Part shown: piece by piece, positions 47,491 through 57,426 of the stretch
Layout: the number at the start of each line of letters is the position of its first letter
Position numbering within the stretch: position 1 is the first letter of the stretch
Assembly (NCBI RefSeq): GCF_030128825.1
Contig: NZ_CP119127.1
Span: forward strand, 4,329,501-4,393,500
Reading direction: 5' to 3'
Length of the DNA stretch: 64,000 nt
Origin: Sphingobium sp. WTD-1
GTDB lineage: Bacteria > Pseudomonadota > Alphaproteobacteria > Sphingomonadales > Sphingomonadaceae
The notes under the pieces: model-generated
What the model was told of the DNA's origin: nothing
Seen by the model: only the letters and a program-made list of their open reading frames with translations
Databases searched by the model: none
Position numbers and translations under genes: made by a program

Positions 47491-48279
47491 TCAGCTCTTG
47501 ACCGGATGCTGCTGCATCAGCTTGTAGCTGCGCTCATACCATTTGGTGCCGGGATAGTTACGACCCAGCACGGCAGCGGCCTTCTGCGCTTCGGCCGGGA
47601 TGCCGAGCGAGAGATAGGATTCGACCAGACGCTCCAGCGCTTCGGGCGTGTGGGTGGTGGTCTGGAACTTGTCGATCACGGTGCGGAAGCGCAGCGTGGC
47701 GGCGAGCCACTGGCCCCGGCGCTGGTAGAAGCGGCCCAGCTCCATTTCCTTGCCGGCAAGGTGGTCATTCACCAGGTCGACCTTCAGACGGGCGTCGGCG
47801 GCATAGCGGGTGTCGGGATAGCGGCGGATCAGTTCGCCCAGCGCATCCATCGCCTGCTGCGTGATCTTCTGGTCGCGGGTGACGTCGGCAATCTGCTCAT
47901 AATAGCACAGCGCGATCAGATAATAAGCGTAGGGCGCGTCCTTGTTGCCGGTGTGGATCGACAGGAAGCGCTGCGAGGCCGCGATCGATTCCGGATAGTC
48001 GCGGTTCATATAATAGCTGAATGCCGACATGAGCTGCGCGCGGCGGGCCCAGGGCGAATAGGGATGCTGGCGCTCGACCTCATCGAACAGCGCGGCGGCG
48101 AGCTTGTACTGGCCGCGATCGAGGCGGGCCTTGCCGCTGTTGTAGAGGGTCGACACGTCGCGGGCGACGTAGAGGGTGTCAGCCTTGTTCTTCGATGTGG
48201 AGCAGCCGGTCAGCACAGGCGAGGCGATCAGGACCAGAGTGGTGGCCGCGCCGATGCGCGTCAGGGTTTTCGTCAGCAT
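47491..48279 (-). CDS. bamD: Outer-membrane assembly lipoprotein BamD
   Basis: 262 residues from the ATG at 48279, which gives a proper lipoprotein leader (TLVLIASPVLTGC). TPR-like repeats follow: YNSGKARLDRGQYKLAAALF, VERQHPYSPWARRAQLMSAF and RYPDTRYAADARLKVDLV, as expected for the BamD subunit of the beta-barrel assembly machine. Two upstream ATGs (48291, 48315) would spoil the leader. Neighbour of recN, as in many proteobacteria. Confidence 0.96.
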   Translation of the reverse strand: MLTKTLTRIGAATTLVLIASPVLTGCSTSKNKADTLYVARDVSTLYNSGKARLDRGQYKLAAALFDEVERQHPYSPWARRAQLMSAFSYYMNRDYPESIAASQRFLSIHTGNKDAPYAYYLIALCYYEQIADVTRDQKITQQAMDALGELIRRYPDTRYAADARLKVDLVNDHLAGKEMELGRFYQRRGQWLAATLRFRTVIDKFQTTTHTPEALERLVESYLSLGIPAEAQKAAAVLGRNYPGTKWYERSYKLMQQHPVKS

Positions 48280-48346
48280 GCGCCGGGTCATAGCCGAGCG
48301 GATCGCCGTCGCCAAGCGCCAGAATGTTGCAGAACGTTAAGCCGTG

Positions 48347-49366
48347 TCAGCGCGTCTGTTGCGGCAGGTCGAGGCAGGCCATGGCGCCGCCATCCGGCGC
48401 CGGTTCCAGCCGGAAGCGGCCGCCCAGCTGCTGCGCCAGCGCGACGGCGATGCGCAGGCCGATGCTGGTCGGCCCGTCGGGCATGGTCCCGTCCGGCAGG
48501 CCGCGCCCATCGTCGACGATGCGCAGGTGGAGCGCGCCGTCCGCCTGCTGCTCCAGCGTCACCGCGACGCGGCCGGCACGATCGGGCAGGCCATGTTCGA
48601 TCGCGTTGCTGACCGACTCCGCCACGATCAGCGCCAGCGGCACGATGACATCGGGTTCCAGCGACAGGCCATCGGGCGCGCAGATGGTGCAATCGATATC
48701 GGTGCGACCGGAGGCATCGACGATATCGGCGCAGAGCATGACCATGAAGCCACGCAGATCCTGCCCCTGCCCCGACGGATCATAGAGGGCGCGGCTGATC
48801 TTGCCGATCAGGGCGAGGCGCGCGGCGGCATCGTCGAGCGCGCGACGGGCGACATCATTGTCGATCTGGCGCCGCTGGAGCGAGAGCATGGCGGCCACCA
48901 CCTGAAGATTGTTCGATACGCGGTGCTGGAGTTCGCGGAACAATAATTCGCGATTCTCGGCCAGGGCGCGGCTGCGCTCCCGCTCCACCGCCAGGTTGAA
49001 ATTGGCCCGCTGCATGAAGTGGATGAGCAATATGTCGACGGCCACGACCATCGTGTAGAAGACCAGCGCCATGGCGACGCCGGGGTTGAAGGCCAGCGCA
49101 TAGGCAGGCGGGATGAAGCAATACCAGGACAGCAGCCCGCCGATCACGGCGGCAAAGATGCCCGGACGCACCCCGAACAGGAAGGAGGAGAGGATGACCG
49201 CCGGGAAGAAGGTGACGAAGGGATAGCCGACCGGCAGCAGCGTCTCGGCAGCGACGCGCGCCAGCCAGGCGAGCATGCACAGCAGCAGGCTCAGGGCATA
49301 GCCATAGACCGGTCTTGGAAGCACGAGCGGCAGGCGCTCGACAAACCGCTCATTCCTGCGTTGCAT
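48347..49366 (-). CDS. Membrane histidine kinase, HisKA_2 type with DUF4118-like sensor
   Basis: 339 residues. The first third has four membrane helices in a KdpD-like DUF4118 layout (TFFPAVILSSFLFGVRPGIF). A HisKA_2 domain follows (LLFRELQHRVSNNLQVVAAM) and then a complete ATPase domain (VAESVSNAIEHG N-box; LRIVDDGRGLP G1; SIGLRIAVALAQQLGG lid and G2). HisKA_2 kinases commonly feed PhyR in the general stress response. No response regulator gene adjoins it, which suits a kinase serving a distant regulator. Confidence 0.88.
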   Translation of the reverse strand: MQRRNERFVERLPLVLPRPVYGYALSLLLCMLAWLARVAAETLLPVGYPFVTFFPAVILSSFLFGVRPGIFAAVIGGLLSWYCFIPPAYALAFNPGVAMALVFYTMVVAVDILLIHFMQRANFNLAVERERSRALAENRELLFRELQHRVSNNLQVVAAMLSLQRRQIDNDVARRALDDAAARLALIGKISRALYDPSGQGQDLRGFMVMLCADIVDASGRTDIDCTICAPDGLSLEPDVIVPLALIVAESVSNAIEHGLPDRAGRVAVTLEQQADGALHLRIVDDGRGLPDGTMPDGPTSIGLRIAVALAQQLGGRFRLEPAPDGGAMACLDLPQQTR

Positions 49367-49454
49367 GGATATTCCCCCCGGGACCGTGACGCGAGCGTAT
49401 CAGATGTCGCCCCCCGCGCCTTGATCGAAATCAGCCCTGACGGGATTCGTCACG

Positions 49455-49484
49455 AAAAAGGGCGCCCGGTCGAACCGGACGCCC
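49455..49484 (-). terminator. Rho-independent terminator of pnp
   Basis: On the minus strand GGGCGTCCGG, loop TTCGA, CCGGGCGCCC (one G-T pair) and then five T, about 30 bases after the pnp stop. Confidence 0.88.
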
Positions 49485-49513
49485 CATTTTCCTGTCAGCG
49501 ATGATGCTGCCGA

Positions 49514-51829
49514 TCAGTCCTGGGTCAGGAAGTCGGGCAGGCCGGCGTTGGAGCCGTCATCGTCGCCCTTGCCTTCGCTGCGCGGGCCACGGTCGCGGCG
49601 CGGGCCACGATCGCCGCCACGGCCGCCACGGTCGCCGCCGTCACGGCGCGGGCCACGACCACGATCGCCGCGATCACCACGGTCACCGCGCGGTTCACGC
49701 GGTTCGCGGGCCGGACGGGTGTCTTCCAGTTCCTCGCCGGTTTCCTGATCGACGACGCGCATCGACAGGCGAACCTTGCCGCGCGGATCGATCTCGAGAA
49801 CCTTGACCTTCACTTCCTGGCCTTCCGACACGACGTCGGTCGGCTTTTCGACGCGCTCATTCTTCATTTCGCTGACGTGGACGAGGCCGTCCTTGCCACC
49901 CATGAAGTTCACGAACGCACCGAAGTCGACGATGTTGACGACCTTGCCGGTGTAGATCTTGCCGACTTCCGCTTCCTCGACGATGCCGAGAATCCACTTC
50001 TTGGCAGCTTCGATCTGGGCAGTGTCGGACGACGAAATCTTGATGATGCCTTCGTCGTCGATGTCGACCTTGGCGCCGGTTTCCGCGACGATCTCGCGGA
50101 TGACCTTGCCGCCGGTGCCGATGACGTCACGGATCTTCGACTTATCGATCTGGATCGTCTCGATGCGCGGAGCGTGCGCCGAGAGTTCGGTGCGGGTCGA
50201 GGACAGGGCCTTGTTCATCTCACCCAGGATGTGGGCGCGACCTTCCTTGGCCTGGCGCAGGGCGGTCTCGAAGATTTCCTGCGTGATGCCGGCAACCTTG
50301 ATGTCCATCTGCATGGTGGTGATGCCGGCTTCCGTGCCAGCGACCTTGAAGTCCATGTCGCCGAGGTGATCCTCGTCGCCCAGGATGTCCGAGATGACGG
50401 CGAAGTCGCTGCCTTCCAGGATCAGGCCCATGGCGATGCCCGACACCGGACGCTTGAGCGGAACGCCCGCGTCCATCATCGAGAGCGAACCACCGCAGAC
50501 GGTGGCCATCGACGAGGAACCGTTCGACTCGGTGATGTCCGAGAGAACGCGGATGGTGTAGGGGAATTCGTCCTTGGTCGGCAGCACCGGGTGCAGCGCA
50601 CGCCAGGCGAGCTTGCCATGGCCGACTTCACGACGACCCGGCGCACCGAAGCGGCCCACTTCACCGACCGAATAGGGCGGGAAGTTGTAGTGCAGCATGA
50701 AGTTTTCATAGTGCAGGCCGGTGAGGCCGTCGATCATCTGCTCGGCGTCCTTGGTGCCCAGCGTGGTGGTGCAGATCGCCTGCGTCTCGCCACGGGTGAA
50801 CAGGGCCGAACCATGGGTGCGCGGCAGGAAGCCGACCATCGCCTCGATCGGACGGATCTGGGTGGTGGTGCGGCCGTCGATGCGCTGGCCGTCCTTCAGG
50901 ATGGCGCCACGGACGATCTCGGCTTCCAGCTTCTTGGTCAGCTTGATGCCGGCCATCACGGTCTGGGCGTCGAGGCCGTCTTCCGTGAACATCGCCTTCG
51001 CCTTGGCGCGGGCTTCGTTCAGGGCGTTCGAGCGGGCCGACTTGTCGGTCAGCTTGTAGGCAGCGGCGATGTCGCCACCGATCAGATCCTTGAGCTTGCC
51101 CTTCAGCGCGCCGAGATCGTCGCCCTTGGCCATTTCCCACGGATCCTTGGCAGCCTTTTCGGCCAGCTGGATGATCGCGTCGACGACCTTCTTGCTCGCT
51201 TCATGGGCGAACAGGACGGCGCCGAGCATGACGTCTTCCGACAGTTCCTTGGCTTCGGATTCGACCATCATCACGGCGTTGCTGGTGGCAGCGACGACCA
51301 GGTCGAGTTCGCCGGTCTTCACTTCGTCCAGCGACGGGTTCAGCTGATATTCGCCATCCTTGTAACCGACGCGGGCAGCGCCGATCGGGCCCATGAAGGG
51401 CACGCCCGACAGGGTCAGGGCAGCGGAAGCAGCGATCATCGCGACGATGTCGGGCTCGCTCTCGCCATCGAACGACATCACCTGGGCAATGACGTTGATT
51501 TCGTTGTAGAAGCCTTCGGGGAAGAGCGGGCGGATCGGACGGTCGATCAGGCGCGAAACCAGGGTTTCCTTCTCGGTGGCGCCACGCTCACGCTTGAAGA
51601 AGCCACCCGGAATGCGGCCGGCGGCCGAATATTTTTCCTGATAGTGAACGGTCAGCGGGAAGAAGTCCTGGCCTTCCTTCACCGACTTGGCGGCGGTCAC
51701 GGCGCACAGCACCACGGTTTCGCCATAGGTTGCCAGCACGGCGGCGTCGGCCTGGCGCGCGATCCGGCCGGTTTCGAGGGTCAGCGTCTTGCCGGCCAGC
51801 TCGATCGAAACTTTCTTTACATCGAACAT
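49514..51829 (-). CDS. pnp: Polynucleotide phosphorylase
   Basis: 771 residues from the ATG at 51829. A phosphate-dependent 3'-5' exoribonuclease of the degradosome. Two RNase PH domains (ending near the [20 protein letters not shown] segment), then KH ([20 protein letters not shown]) and S1 ([20 protein letters not shown]) RNA-binding domains are present. The C-terminus is an unusual low-complexity tail of Arg-Gly-Asp repeats about 60 residues long, ending [13 protein letters not shown] perfect palindrome covers the start codon. Confidence 0.98.
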   Translation of the reverse strand: MFDVKKVSIELAGKTLTLETGRIARQADAAVLATYGETVVLCAVTAAKSVKEGQDFFPLTVHYQEKYSAAGRIPGGFFKRERGATEKETLVSRLIDRPIRPLFPEGFYNEINVIAQVMSFDGESEPDIVAMIAASAALTLSGVPFMGPIGAARVGYKDGEYQLNPSLDEVKTGELDLVVAATSNAVMMVESEAKELSEDVMLGAVLFAHEASKKVVDAIIQLAEKAAKDPWEMAKGDDLGALKGKLKDLIGGDIAAAYKLTDKSARSNALNEARAKAKAMFTEDGLDAQTVMAGIKLTKKLEAEIVRGAILKDGQRIDGRTTTQIRPIEAMVGFLPRTHGSALFTRGETQAICTTTLGTKDAEQMIDGLTGLHYENFMLHYNFPPYSVGEVGRFGAPGRREVGHGKLAWRALHPVLPTKDEFPYTIRVLSDITESNGSSSMATVCGGSLSMMDAGVPLKRPVSGIAMGLILEGSDFAVISDILGDEDHLGDMDFKVAGTEAGITTMQMDIKVAGITQEIFETALRQAKEGRAHILGEMNKALSSTRTELSAHAPRIETIQIDKSKIRDVIGTGGKVIREIVAETGAKVDIDDEGIIKISSSDTAQIEAAKKWILGIVEEAEVGKIYTGKVVNIVDFGAFVNFMGGKDGLVHVSEMKNERVEKPTDVVSEGQEVKVKVLEIDPRGKVRLSMRVVDQETGEELEDTRPAREPREPRGDRGDRGDRGRGPRRDGGDRGGRGGDRGPRRDRGPRSEGKGDDDGSNAGLPDFLTQD

Positions 51830-51996
51830 ATATGTTCCTTTGCCCACCTGGCCCTATTGCCGGGCGGGGCCTCATATGCGGACGAAACCGGTCCGCGGCG
51901 GTTGTGGAGCATCGTGTGGCCCCTGAAACGAAACGGGGCGCCGGATTGCGCCCGTCCCGAATGACATCCCCAAAAGGACGTCCGTTAGAATCGGAA

Positions 51997-52016
51997 ACGG
52001 CCCCGAATGGGGCCGT
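51997..52016 (-). terminator. Hairpin after rpsO
   Basis: ACGGCCCC-GAAT-GGGGCCGT, 8-base perfect arms, about 15 bases beyond the rpsO stop. Only a weak T stretch follows, so termination is partial at best, and pnp may be reached by read-through. Confidence 0.65.
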
Positions 52017-52031
52017 CCCTTATTAGCAGGC

Positions 52032-52301
52032 TTACTTACGCAGGCCCAGCTTGGTGATGAGGTCGGTGTAGCGAGCCGCATCCTTCTTCTTCAGATAGTC
52101 CAGCAGCGAACGACGCTTGTTGACCAGCATCAGCAGGCCGCGACGGCTGTGGTTATCCTTGTGGTGACCCTTGAAATGCTCGGTCAGGTTCGAGATGCGC
52201 TCCGACAGGATCGCAACCTGGACTTCCGGCGAACCGGTGTCGCCTTCGACGCGGGCATGTTCCTTGATCAGCGCTTCCTTGCGCTCTGCAGTGATCGACA
52301 T
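52032..52301 (-). CDS. rpsO: 30S ribosomal protein S15
   Basis: 89 residues, the standard length. The family core is complete: [40 protein letters not shown] and [15 protein letters not shown]. It binds 16S rRNA early in assembly. It sits between truB and pnp in the classic order. Confidence 0.99.
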   Translation of the reverse strand: MSITAERKEALIKEHARVEGDTGSPEVQVAILSERISNLTEHFKGHHKDNHSRRGLLMLVNKRRSLLDYLKKKDAARYTDLITKLGLRK

Positions 52302-52318
52302 CGGGCTTCCTTTCGTAT

Positions 52319-53227
52319 CTAGAGATTGAAGCCGCGCACCACCCGGATCTCCGGGCCACTGGACTCCACCAGCGCGACAGGCGTATCGCCCAACATCGCC
52401 AGCAGGAGACCGGTGTGCGGTTTCCCCATGAGCATCTTCCCCTGTCGGAGTGCCAATGCTTCATCGGGAGAGACTGCAAGAGCCGGGATATCGTCCAGCC
52501 CTGCCGTCAACGGGAGCATAAGCTCGCCGATGTCGCCGCCCCTAGCAGCTTCGTCCAGTTTGTCCAGCGAAATCGCGGTTTCCAGGGTAAAGGGCCCGGC
52601 CTTGATCCGCCGCAACATGGTGACATGGCCGACCGTGCCGAGCGCCAGCGCGATGTCGCGGGCGAGGGAGCGGATATAGGTGCCCTTGGAGACATGGGCG
52701 GCAAGGGTGACGGCGGCGAGTGCGCCCTCTTCCTGTTCCTGCCCCGCGATCGCCAGCGCATGGATCGCCACCGATCGCGTCTTCATCTCCACCTGCTCCC
52801 CCTTGCGGGCGAGGTCATAGGCGCGCTGGCCGTCGATCAGGATCGCGCTATAGGCGGGCGGCGCCTGTTCGATCGGACCGATGAAGCGCGGCAGCACCGC
52901 CTCCAACTGCGCCAGCGTCGGGCGCACATCGCTTTGCGCGATGACCTTGCCCTCCAGGTCGAGCGTATCGGTCTGTGCGCCAAAGGCGATGGTGAAGTCG
53001 TAAATCTTGTCGCTGTCGAGCATCCGGCCGGCGAGCTTGGTCGCCTCACCGATCGCGATCGGCAGCACCCCGGTCGCCAGCGGATCGAGCGTGCCACCAT
53101 GGCCGACCTTCCATTTCTCCGTGCCGCCCAGCACCTCGCGCTGGGTCCGCAGCGCGCGCTTCACTGCGCTGACCGCCTGGGTCGAGCCGAGGCCATGGGG
53201 TTTGTCGAGGATGATCCAGCCGTGCAT
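52319..53227 (-). CDS. truB: tRNA pseudouridine-55 synthase
   Basis: 302 residues from the ATG at 53227 ([19 protein letters not shown], the family start). The catalytic motif with Asp is [20 protein letters not shown], followed by [18 protein letters not shown]. It isomerises U55 of tRNA. Followed at 17 bases by rpsO. Usually it follows rbfA directly, but here rbfA is about 3.6 kb away, across an accessory block. Confidence 0.97.
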   Translation of the reverse strand: MHGWIILDKPHGLGSTQAVSAVKRALRTQREVLGGTEKWKVGHGGTLDPLATGVLPIAIGEATKLAGRMLDSDKIYDFTIAFGAQTDTLDLEGKVIAQSDVRPTLAQLEAVLPRFIGPIEQAPPAYSAILIDGQRAYDLARKGEQVEMKTRSVAIHALAIAGQEQEEGALAAVTLAAHVSKGTYIRSLARDIALALGTVGHVTMLRRIKAGPFTLETAISLDKLDEAARGGDIGELMLPLTAGLDDIPALAVSPDEALALRQGKMLMGKPHTGLLLAMLGDTPVALVESSGPEIRVVRGFNL

Positions 53228-53390
53228 GGCGGCGCGCTCTATAGCGCCCGCCATGCCCTGTCAGCCCTTATTGCGCCCTGACGTCCGCTCGTTTCGCGCC
53301 TGTCGAGAAACGGAGGCCAATGGAAGGAAGGATGAAACGCCTCGACGATCAGCCATTTCCCCCTGCCCCGCGCTCCGCTATTCCGGTGCC

Positions 53391-54086
53391 ATGACGATCA
53401 AGCTCATCTGCCTCGATGCCGACGATACGCTGTGGCACAATATGCGCCATTTCAACGCGACCCAGGACGCGCTGACCGACATGCTGCAACCCTTTGCCGA
53501 TGTCGATGTGACGCGCGAGCGGCTGATCGCCTGCGAGATCCGCAACCTGCCGCTCTATGGCTATGGCGCCAAGGGCTTCACCCTCTCGATGATCGAGGCG
53601 GCGGTGGAACTGGCCGGCGATCAACTGTCGACAGCGATGATCCAGGACATATTGGCGGCGGGCCGCGCGCTGCTGGCCCATCCGGTCGAGCTGTTCGACG
53701 GGGTGGAGGAGACGCTGGAGCGGCTGGCGGACATCGGCCCGCTGGTGCTGGTGACCAAGGGCGACCTGCTGCACCAGGAAAGCAAGCTGGCCGCGTCAGG
53801 CCTGGGCGACCTGTTTTCCGGGATCGAGATCGTCAGCGACAAGAAGGTCGACACCTTCCGCACTCTGTTCGCCCGCCATGGCATCGCGCCCGAACAGGCG
53901 GTGATGGCCGGGGATTCGATGCGGTCGGACATATTGCCGGCGCTGGAGGCCGGGGCGTGGGCGGCGTTCATCCCACAGGAGGGCGCCTGGTCGCATGAGC
54001 GGGCGCAGCCGCCGATCGGCGCGGCCCGCTATACCCAGCTGGAACGGCTGGGCGAATTGCCCGACTGGATTGCCGGGATAGATTGA
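53391..54086 (+). CDS. HAD-superfamily hydrolase
   Basis: 231 residues. The HAD motifs are all visible: I, LICLDADDTLW (Asp nucleophile and second Asp); II, LVLVTKGD; III and IV, Lys in SDKKVDTF and AVMAGDSMRSDILPALEAG. A helical cap lies between. Such enzymes dephosphorylate small phosphate esters. The ATG at 53391 starts the first strand. It points opposite to the flanking housekeeping genes, as part of the insertion between truB and rbfA. Confidence 0.9.
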   Translation: MTIKLICLDADDTLWHNMRHFNATQDALTDMLQPFADVDVTRERLIACEIRNLPLYGYGAKGFTLSMIEAAVELAGDQLSTAMIQDILAAGRALLAHPVELFDGVEETLERLADIGPLVLVTKGDLLHQESKLAASGLGDLFSGIEIVSDKKVDTFRTLFARHGIAPEQAVMAGDSMRSDILPALEAGAWAAFIPQEGAWSHERAQPPIGAARYTQLERLGELPDWIAGID

Positions 54087-54088
54087 TA

Positions 54089-54149
54089 TCGTCATCGCGA
54101 GCGAAGCGTGGCGATCCATGGATTGCTTCGTTGCGCTCGCAATGACGAA
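54089..54149. repeat. REP-like 61-base inverted repeat, copy B
   Basis: Matches copy A at 40041-40101 at 58 of 61 bases, in the same orientation. It again lies between two convergent genes, three bases after one stop and four before the other. Confidence 0.88.
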
Positions 54150-54152
54150 ACG

Positions 54153-54704
54153 TCAGGCGGCGCGGGCAGCCCATTCGCCGGCGAGGATCGAGTAGATCAC
54201 CGTGTCGCGGACATGGCCGGTCCAGGTGATGCGCTGCTTGCGCAGCACACCCTCGCGCACGGCGCCCAGCTTCTCCACCGCCTTTTGCGAGCGGATGTTG
54301 CGCGCATCGATGCAGAATTGGACGCGGGTGAAGCCGCAGGCAAAGGCGCGGTCGAGCAGCAGCGGCTTGATCCGGCCATTGAGCCCGGTGCCGCGCACCG
54401 ACGGCGTCATATAGGTGCCGCCCAGTTCCAGGCCATTATGCGCGGCATCGACATTGAGATAGCCCGACATGCCGACCGACTGACCATCGGCCAGAATGAG
54501 AAACGTGTAGCGATTGGGCGTCGCCAGGATCGCGTCGAAGGTCGGATCGAAATCCGCGCCGGCGAGATGGTTGGGATAAATCTCCCACACCGGATCGTCG
54601 ATCGGGCAGATGGCGCGCAGCGCTTCGCGATGATGGTCGGCCAGTTGCTCCAGATAAAGGCCGGGCGCTTCGATCGGCGCCAGCAGATCGTCCATCCGGC
54701 TCAT
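54153..54704 (-). CDS. GNAT acetyltransferase, RimJ/RimL type
   Basis: 183 residues. Family features: [20 protein letters not shown] at the start, [40 protein letters not shown] (acetyl-CoA loop) and [20 protein letters not shown]. It acetylates an amino group of a protein, antibiotic or metabolite; the target is unknown. Its start overlaps the tdk stop by ATGA, so the two are coupled. Confidence 0.88.
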   Translation of the reverse strand: MSRMDDLLAPIEAPGLYLEQLADHHREALRAICPIDDPVWEIYPNHLAGADFDPTFDAILATPNRYTFLILADGQSVGMSGYLNVDAAHNGLELGGTYMTPSVRGTGLNGRIKPLLLDRAFACGFTRVQFCIDARNIRSQKAVEKLGAVREGVLRKQRITWTGHVRDTVIYSILAGEWAARAA

Positions 54705-55279
54705 CCGCGCATCTGCTCGACAAAATGGCGACGGCACAGCGCCACATAACGGTCATTGCCGCCAATCTCGGTCTGGGCGCCCTGGCGGATCGCCCGGCCC
54801 GACGCATCGACGCGCAGGTTCATCGTCGCCTTGCGGCCGCAATCGCACACCGTCTTGATCTCGGTCAGCGCGTCGGCAAGGCCGAGCAGATGGGCGCTGC
54901 CCTCGAACAATTCCCCCTGGAAATCGGTGCGCAGGCCGTAGCAGAGGACGGGGATGTTCAGGCTGTCGCTGACCGCCGCGAGTTGCCAGACCTGATCGCG
55001 GGTCAGGAACTGCGCCTCGTCCACCAGCACGCAGGACAGCGGCGTCACCTCATGCTGGGCGGCGATGGCGGCGAGCATGTCGACGCCCGGCTCGAACAGA
55101 TGGGCCTGCGCCTCCAACCCGATGCGCGACGCGATCCGACCATGGCCGAAGCGATCGTCGACCGCCGCGGTCCACAGCATCGTCGCCATGCCGCGTTCCT
55201 GATAGTTGAAGCTCGATTGTAGCAGGGTCGTCGATTTGCCCGCATTCATCGAGCTATAATAGAAATAGAGCTTCGCCAT
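54701..55279 (-). CDS. tdk: Thymidine kinase
   Basis: 192 residues. Walker A is [15 protein letters not shown] at the N-terminus, Walker B is [12 protein letters not shown], the lid follows, and the zinc site uses [12 protein letters not shown] with C and H in LCRRHFVEQ. It phosphorylates thymidine in the salvage pathway. Coupled to the GNAT gene downstream. Confidence 0.96.
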   Translation of the reverse strand: MAKLYFYYSSMNAGKSTTLLQSSFNYQERGMATMLWTAAVDDRFGHGRIASRIGLEAQAHLFEPGVDMLAAIAAQHEVTPLSCVLVDEAQFLTRDQVWQLAAVSDSLNIPVLCYGLRTDFQGELFEGSAHLLGLADALTEIKTVCDCGRKATMNLRVDASGRAIRQGAQTEIGGNDRYVALCRRHFVEQMRG

Positions 55280-55288
55280 GGCCGCGCT

Positions 55289-56185
55289 TTAGCGCAGCGT
55301 CGGCGCAACGCCAGCCAGGAAACGTACCAGCGCGTCGGCGAGCGCGATCCGCTTGTCGGAGAAGCTGTGATCGGTCGGCCAGACCATCAGGCGGCTATTG
55401 GGATTGGCCGACTGGGCATCCGCCCCCACCTTGCGCGCCATCGCGCCAATGCCGCGTTCGGCACCGATGATGGTCAGCGGACGACGGCCATAGCCGACCA
55501 GCTTGCGGCCAAGGTCAAACTTCTGCGCATCGCCCTTGATCTCGGCGGTCAGACTTTCATAGCTGGCGCCCGACAGCGGCGGCAGGTCGCCCGCCACCTC
55601 GGCCTTCCAACCTGCCTCGCCCTGCGGTGTGGCGAGCGCGGCGACGGTCTGGGCGGGATCCCAGGGATCGATCAGGAACAGGCCGGCGACGCGCGGCTCG
55701 GCGGCAGCCGCCTCCGCCGCCATGAAGCCGCCCATGCTGTGGCCGGCGACCACGATCACACTGGTGTCGATGCGATATTTGGCGACGGTCGAGGCCTCTT
55801 CGAGGAAAAGCAGCGCGTTGAACGCATCTTCCGCCGCATTGGTGAAGGAGAAGATGCCGGGGCTGCCCCATGAGCCGCGATAATGGAGAGTCAGCACGTT
55901 CCAGCCGGCGCGGCGCGCGGCCTGGGCCAGATCCAGATTCTGCTCATTGCCCGGAAAGCCGTGAAGCAGCAGCAGGGTCGGATGCACGCCGCTGCCGGCC
56001 GCGACATACATGACCGCATTCATCGCGCCCTCGCCCGAGGGAATGACGAACGCGTCCATCCGTGCGGGATTGGCGGCGTCGGGCGCCGGATCGGTGATGA
56101 CAGCGGGATGGATGGCGGGTTCGCGGGCGATGGCGGGGGCAATCACGGCGCTGGCGAGCATCAGGACGGACAAGAAGCGCTTCAT
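55289..56185 (-). CDS. Exported alpha/beta-hydrolase
   Basis: 298 residues with a signal peptide ending APAIAREPA. The fold has the oxyanion strand LLLLHGFPGNEQNLD and the nucleophile elbow VVAGHSMGGFMAAEAAA (Ser in GHSMG). A late Asp and His in RLMVWPTDHSFSD complete a probable triad. Likely a periplasmic esterase or peptidase. Its start overlaps the vapC stop by ATGA. Confidence 0.88.
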   Translation of the reverse strand: MKRFLSVLMLASAVIAPAIAREPAIHPAVITDPAPDAANPARMDAFVIPSGEGAMNAVMYVAAGSGVHPTLLLLHGFPGNEQNLDLAQAARRAGWNVLTLHYRGSWGSPGIFSFTNAAEDAFNALLFLEEASTVAKYRIDTSVIVVAGHSMGGFMAAEAAAAEPRVAGLFLIDPWDPAQTVAALATPQGEAGWKAEVAGDLPPLSGASYESLTAEIKGDAQKFDLGRKLVGYGRRPLTIIGAERGIGAMARKVGADAQSANPNSRLMVWPTDHSFSDKRIALADALVRFLAGVAPTLR

Positions 56186-56568
56186 TCGGGAACCTCGATG
56201 GCTACGGGCGGATCGACCAGCTTGCGGAAAGCCTCTCCGTCAAACGTCACGAAAGCATCGGCACCGTTGGCACCGAGGACATGAATGGCATCGGCAATGT
56301 CGGCACCGCCGCGAAACTGCGCGATCGCCCAACCGAGAGCATCGCCCTGCTCAACGGTCACCCCCGGCAAATCGATGATTTCCGACAGAATATCAGCCAG
56401 GGCAAGGCGCCCGACCTTGTAGCGGCTGCCAAGAAGCCAGGACGTTTCCAGCATGACGGTGAGCGGGATGAACACGCCATCGGCAATCAAGGCGTCGGCA
56501 ATTTCGGCCTGCCGCACATCATCCCGGACCAGCGCCCGAGCGAGGATATTGGTATCGATCGCCTTCAA
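56182..56568 (-). CDS. VapC-like PIN-domain toxin
   Basis: 128 residues. The PIN ribonuclease acidic residues are in place: Asp in KAIDTNILARALVRDD, Glu in MLETSWLL, Asp in GGADIADAIH and Asp in FVTFDGEAF. Such toxins cleave tRNA or rRNA and are blocked by the partner antitoxin. Its start overlaps the antitoxin stop, and its stop overlaps the start of the alpha/beta-hydrolase gene. Confidence 0.9.
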   Translation of the reverse strand: MKAIDTNILARALVRDDVRQAEIADALIADGVFIPLTVMLETSWLLGSRYKVGRLALADILSEIIDLPGVTVEQGDALGWAIAQFRGGADIADAIHVLGANGADAFVTFDGEAFRKLVDPPVAIEVPE

Positions 56569-56846
56569 CGATCACTATCCTCGGCCGCCTTGCGCCAGCC
56601 CTCCGCAATCGTCTCGTTCATTTCCTCGATCGTCACGGGCGGGCCATCATAGGCGATACGGGCCCGAATGCCGGCCACGATCTCGTCGAAGCTGCGACCG
56701 GATTTCTGCTGTTGCGGTTTCAACAATATGCCGCCGCCCATCGGCACGACATCCAGCACCTGCCCCGGCGCAAGCCCAAGCTGGTCACGGACATCCTTGG
56801 GGATGACGACCTGGCCTTTGGCCGACAGGGTAGTCTTGGCGTTCAT
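56565..56846 (-). CDS. AbrB/MazE-type antitoxin
   Basis: 93 residues. The N-terminal swapped-hairpin AbrB domain is clear: TTLSAKGQVVIPKDVRDQLG then LAPGQVLDVVP. A C-terminal arm (RSFDEIVAGIRARI, TIEEMNETIAEGW) would bind the PIN toxin. It starts the toxin-antitoxin unit, 31 bases after rbfA on the same strand, so it could be on the rbfA transcript as well as self-controlled. Confidence 0.9.
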   Translation of the reverse strand: MNAKTTLSAKGQVVIPKDVRDQLGLAPGQVLDVVPMGGGILLKPQQQKSGRSFDEIVAGIRARIAYDGPPVTIEEMNETIAEGWRKAAEDSDR

Positions 56847-56877
56847 GGCGGAAAGATGCGTCTTACCGCGTCATGAG

Positions 56878-57276
56878 TCAATCTTCGCCGTCATCCTGCT
56901 CCAGATCGCGGGCAACCTTGGGGTCCCGGAGCAGCTTGTCGATATGGCTGCCCTCGTCGAAGCTCTCGTCCGACAGGAATTTGAGCTTCGCCGCATATTT
57001 GAGACGGATGCGGTGCGCGACTTCGCGCTGGAGATAGGCGGTGTTGGTGCGCAGCGCCTTGAGCACCGCCTCCTCATCCTTGCCGAGCAGCGACTTGATG
57101 AAGACGGTGGCGTGGCGCAGGTCGGGCGACATGCGCACTTCGGTGACGCTGACCACATGCTGGGTCAGCACATCGTCATGCACGTCGCCGCGCTGGAGAA
57201 TGTCGGAAAGGACATGGCGCACCTGTTCGCCGACGCGCAGCAGGCGGACAGAGGGGCCTTCGGGCTGGTTGGACAT
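56878..57276 (-). CDS. rbfA: Ribosome-binding factor A
   Basis: 132 residues from the ATG at 57276. A 30S maturation and cold-adaptation factor. The family core is [40 protein letters not shown] and [20 protein letters not shown]. The start at 57276 is chosen because upstream codons run into a GC-rich inverted repeat. Between it and infB, 57277-57426 holds only short inverted repeats such as CCTCCCC-GGCC-GGGAGGG. Confidence 0.95.
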   Translation of the reverse strand: MSNQPEGPSVRLLRVGEQVRHVLSDILQRGDVHDDVLTQHVVSVTEVRMSPDLRHATVFIKSLLGKDEEAVLKALRTNTAYLQREVAHRIRLKYAAKLKFLSDESFDEGSHIDKLLRDPKVARDLEQDDGED

Positions 57277-57426
57277 ATTCAATAACTCCCCCTCCCCGGC
57301 CGGGAGGGTGCAGGTTGGATGGTGAGCGTAGCGGGCACGGCCGAATAACGAAAGGGTGGAAGCGATTGCTTGCACAATCGCACCCACCCCCGGTCCTTCC
57401 CCGAAGGGAAGATCGTTCGCCTTGAT

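Noticed and set aside
49600..49710. Short regular repeats resembling a CRISPR array
   Set aside because: The periodicity is in codons for Arg-Gly-Asp units inside the pnp tail; there are no spacers of fixed length.
49877..51964. 695-codon open frame opposite pnp
   Set aside because: Antisense shadow of a well-recognised gene in high-GC DNA; composition is Asp/His/Arg-rich with no domain.
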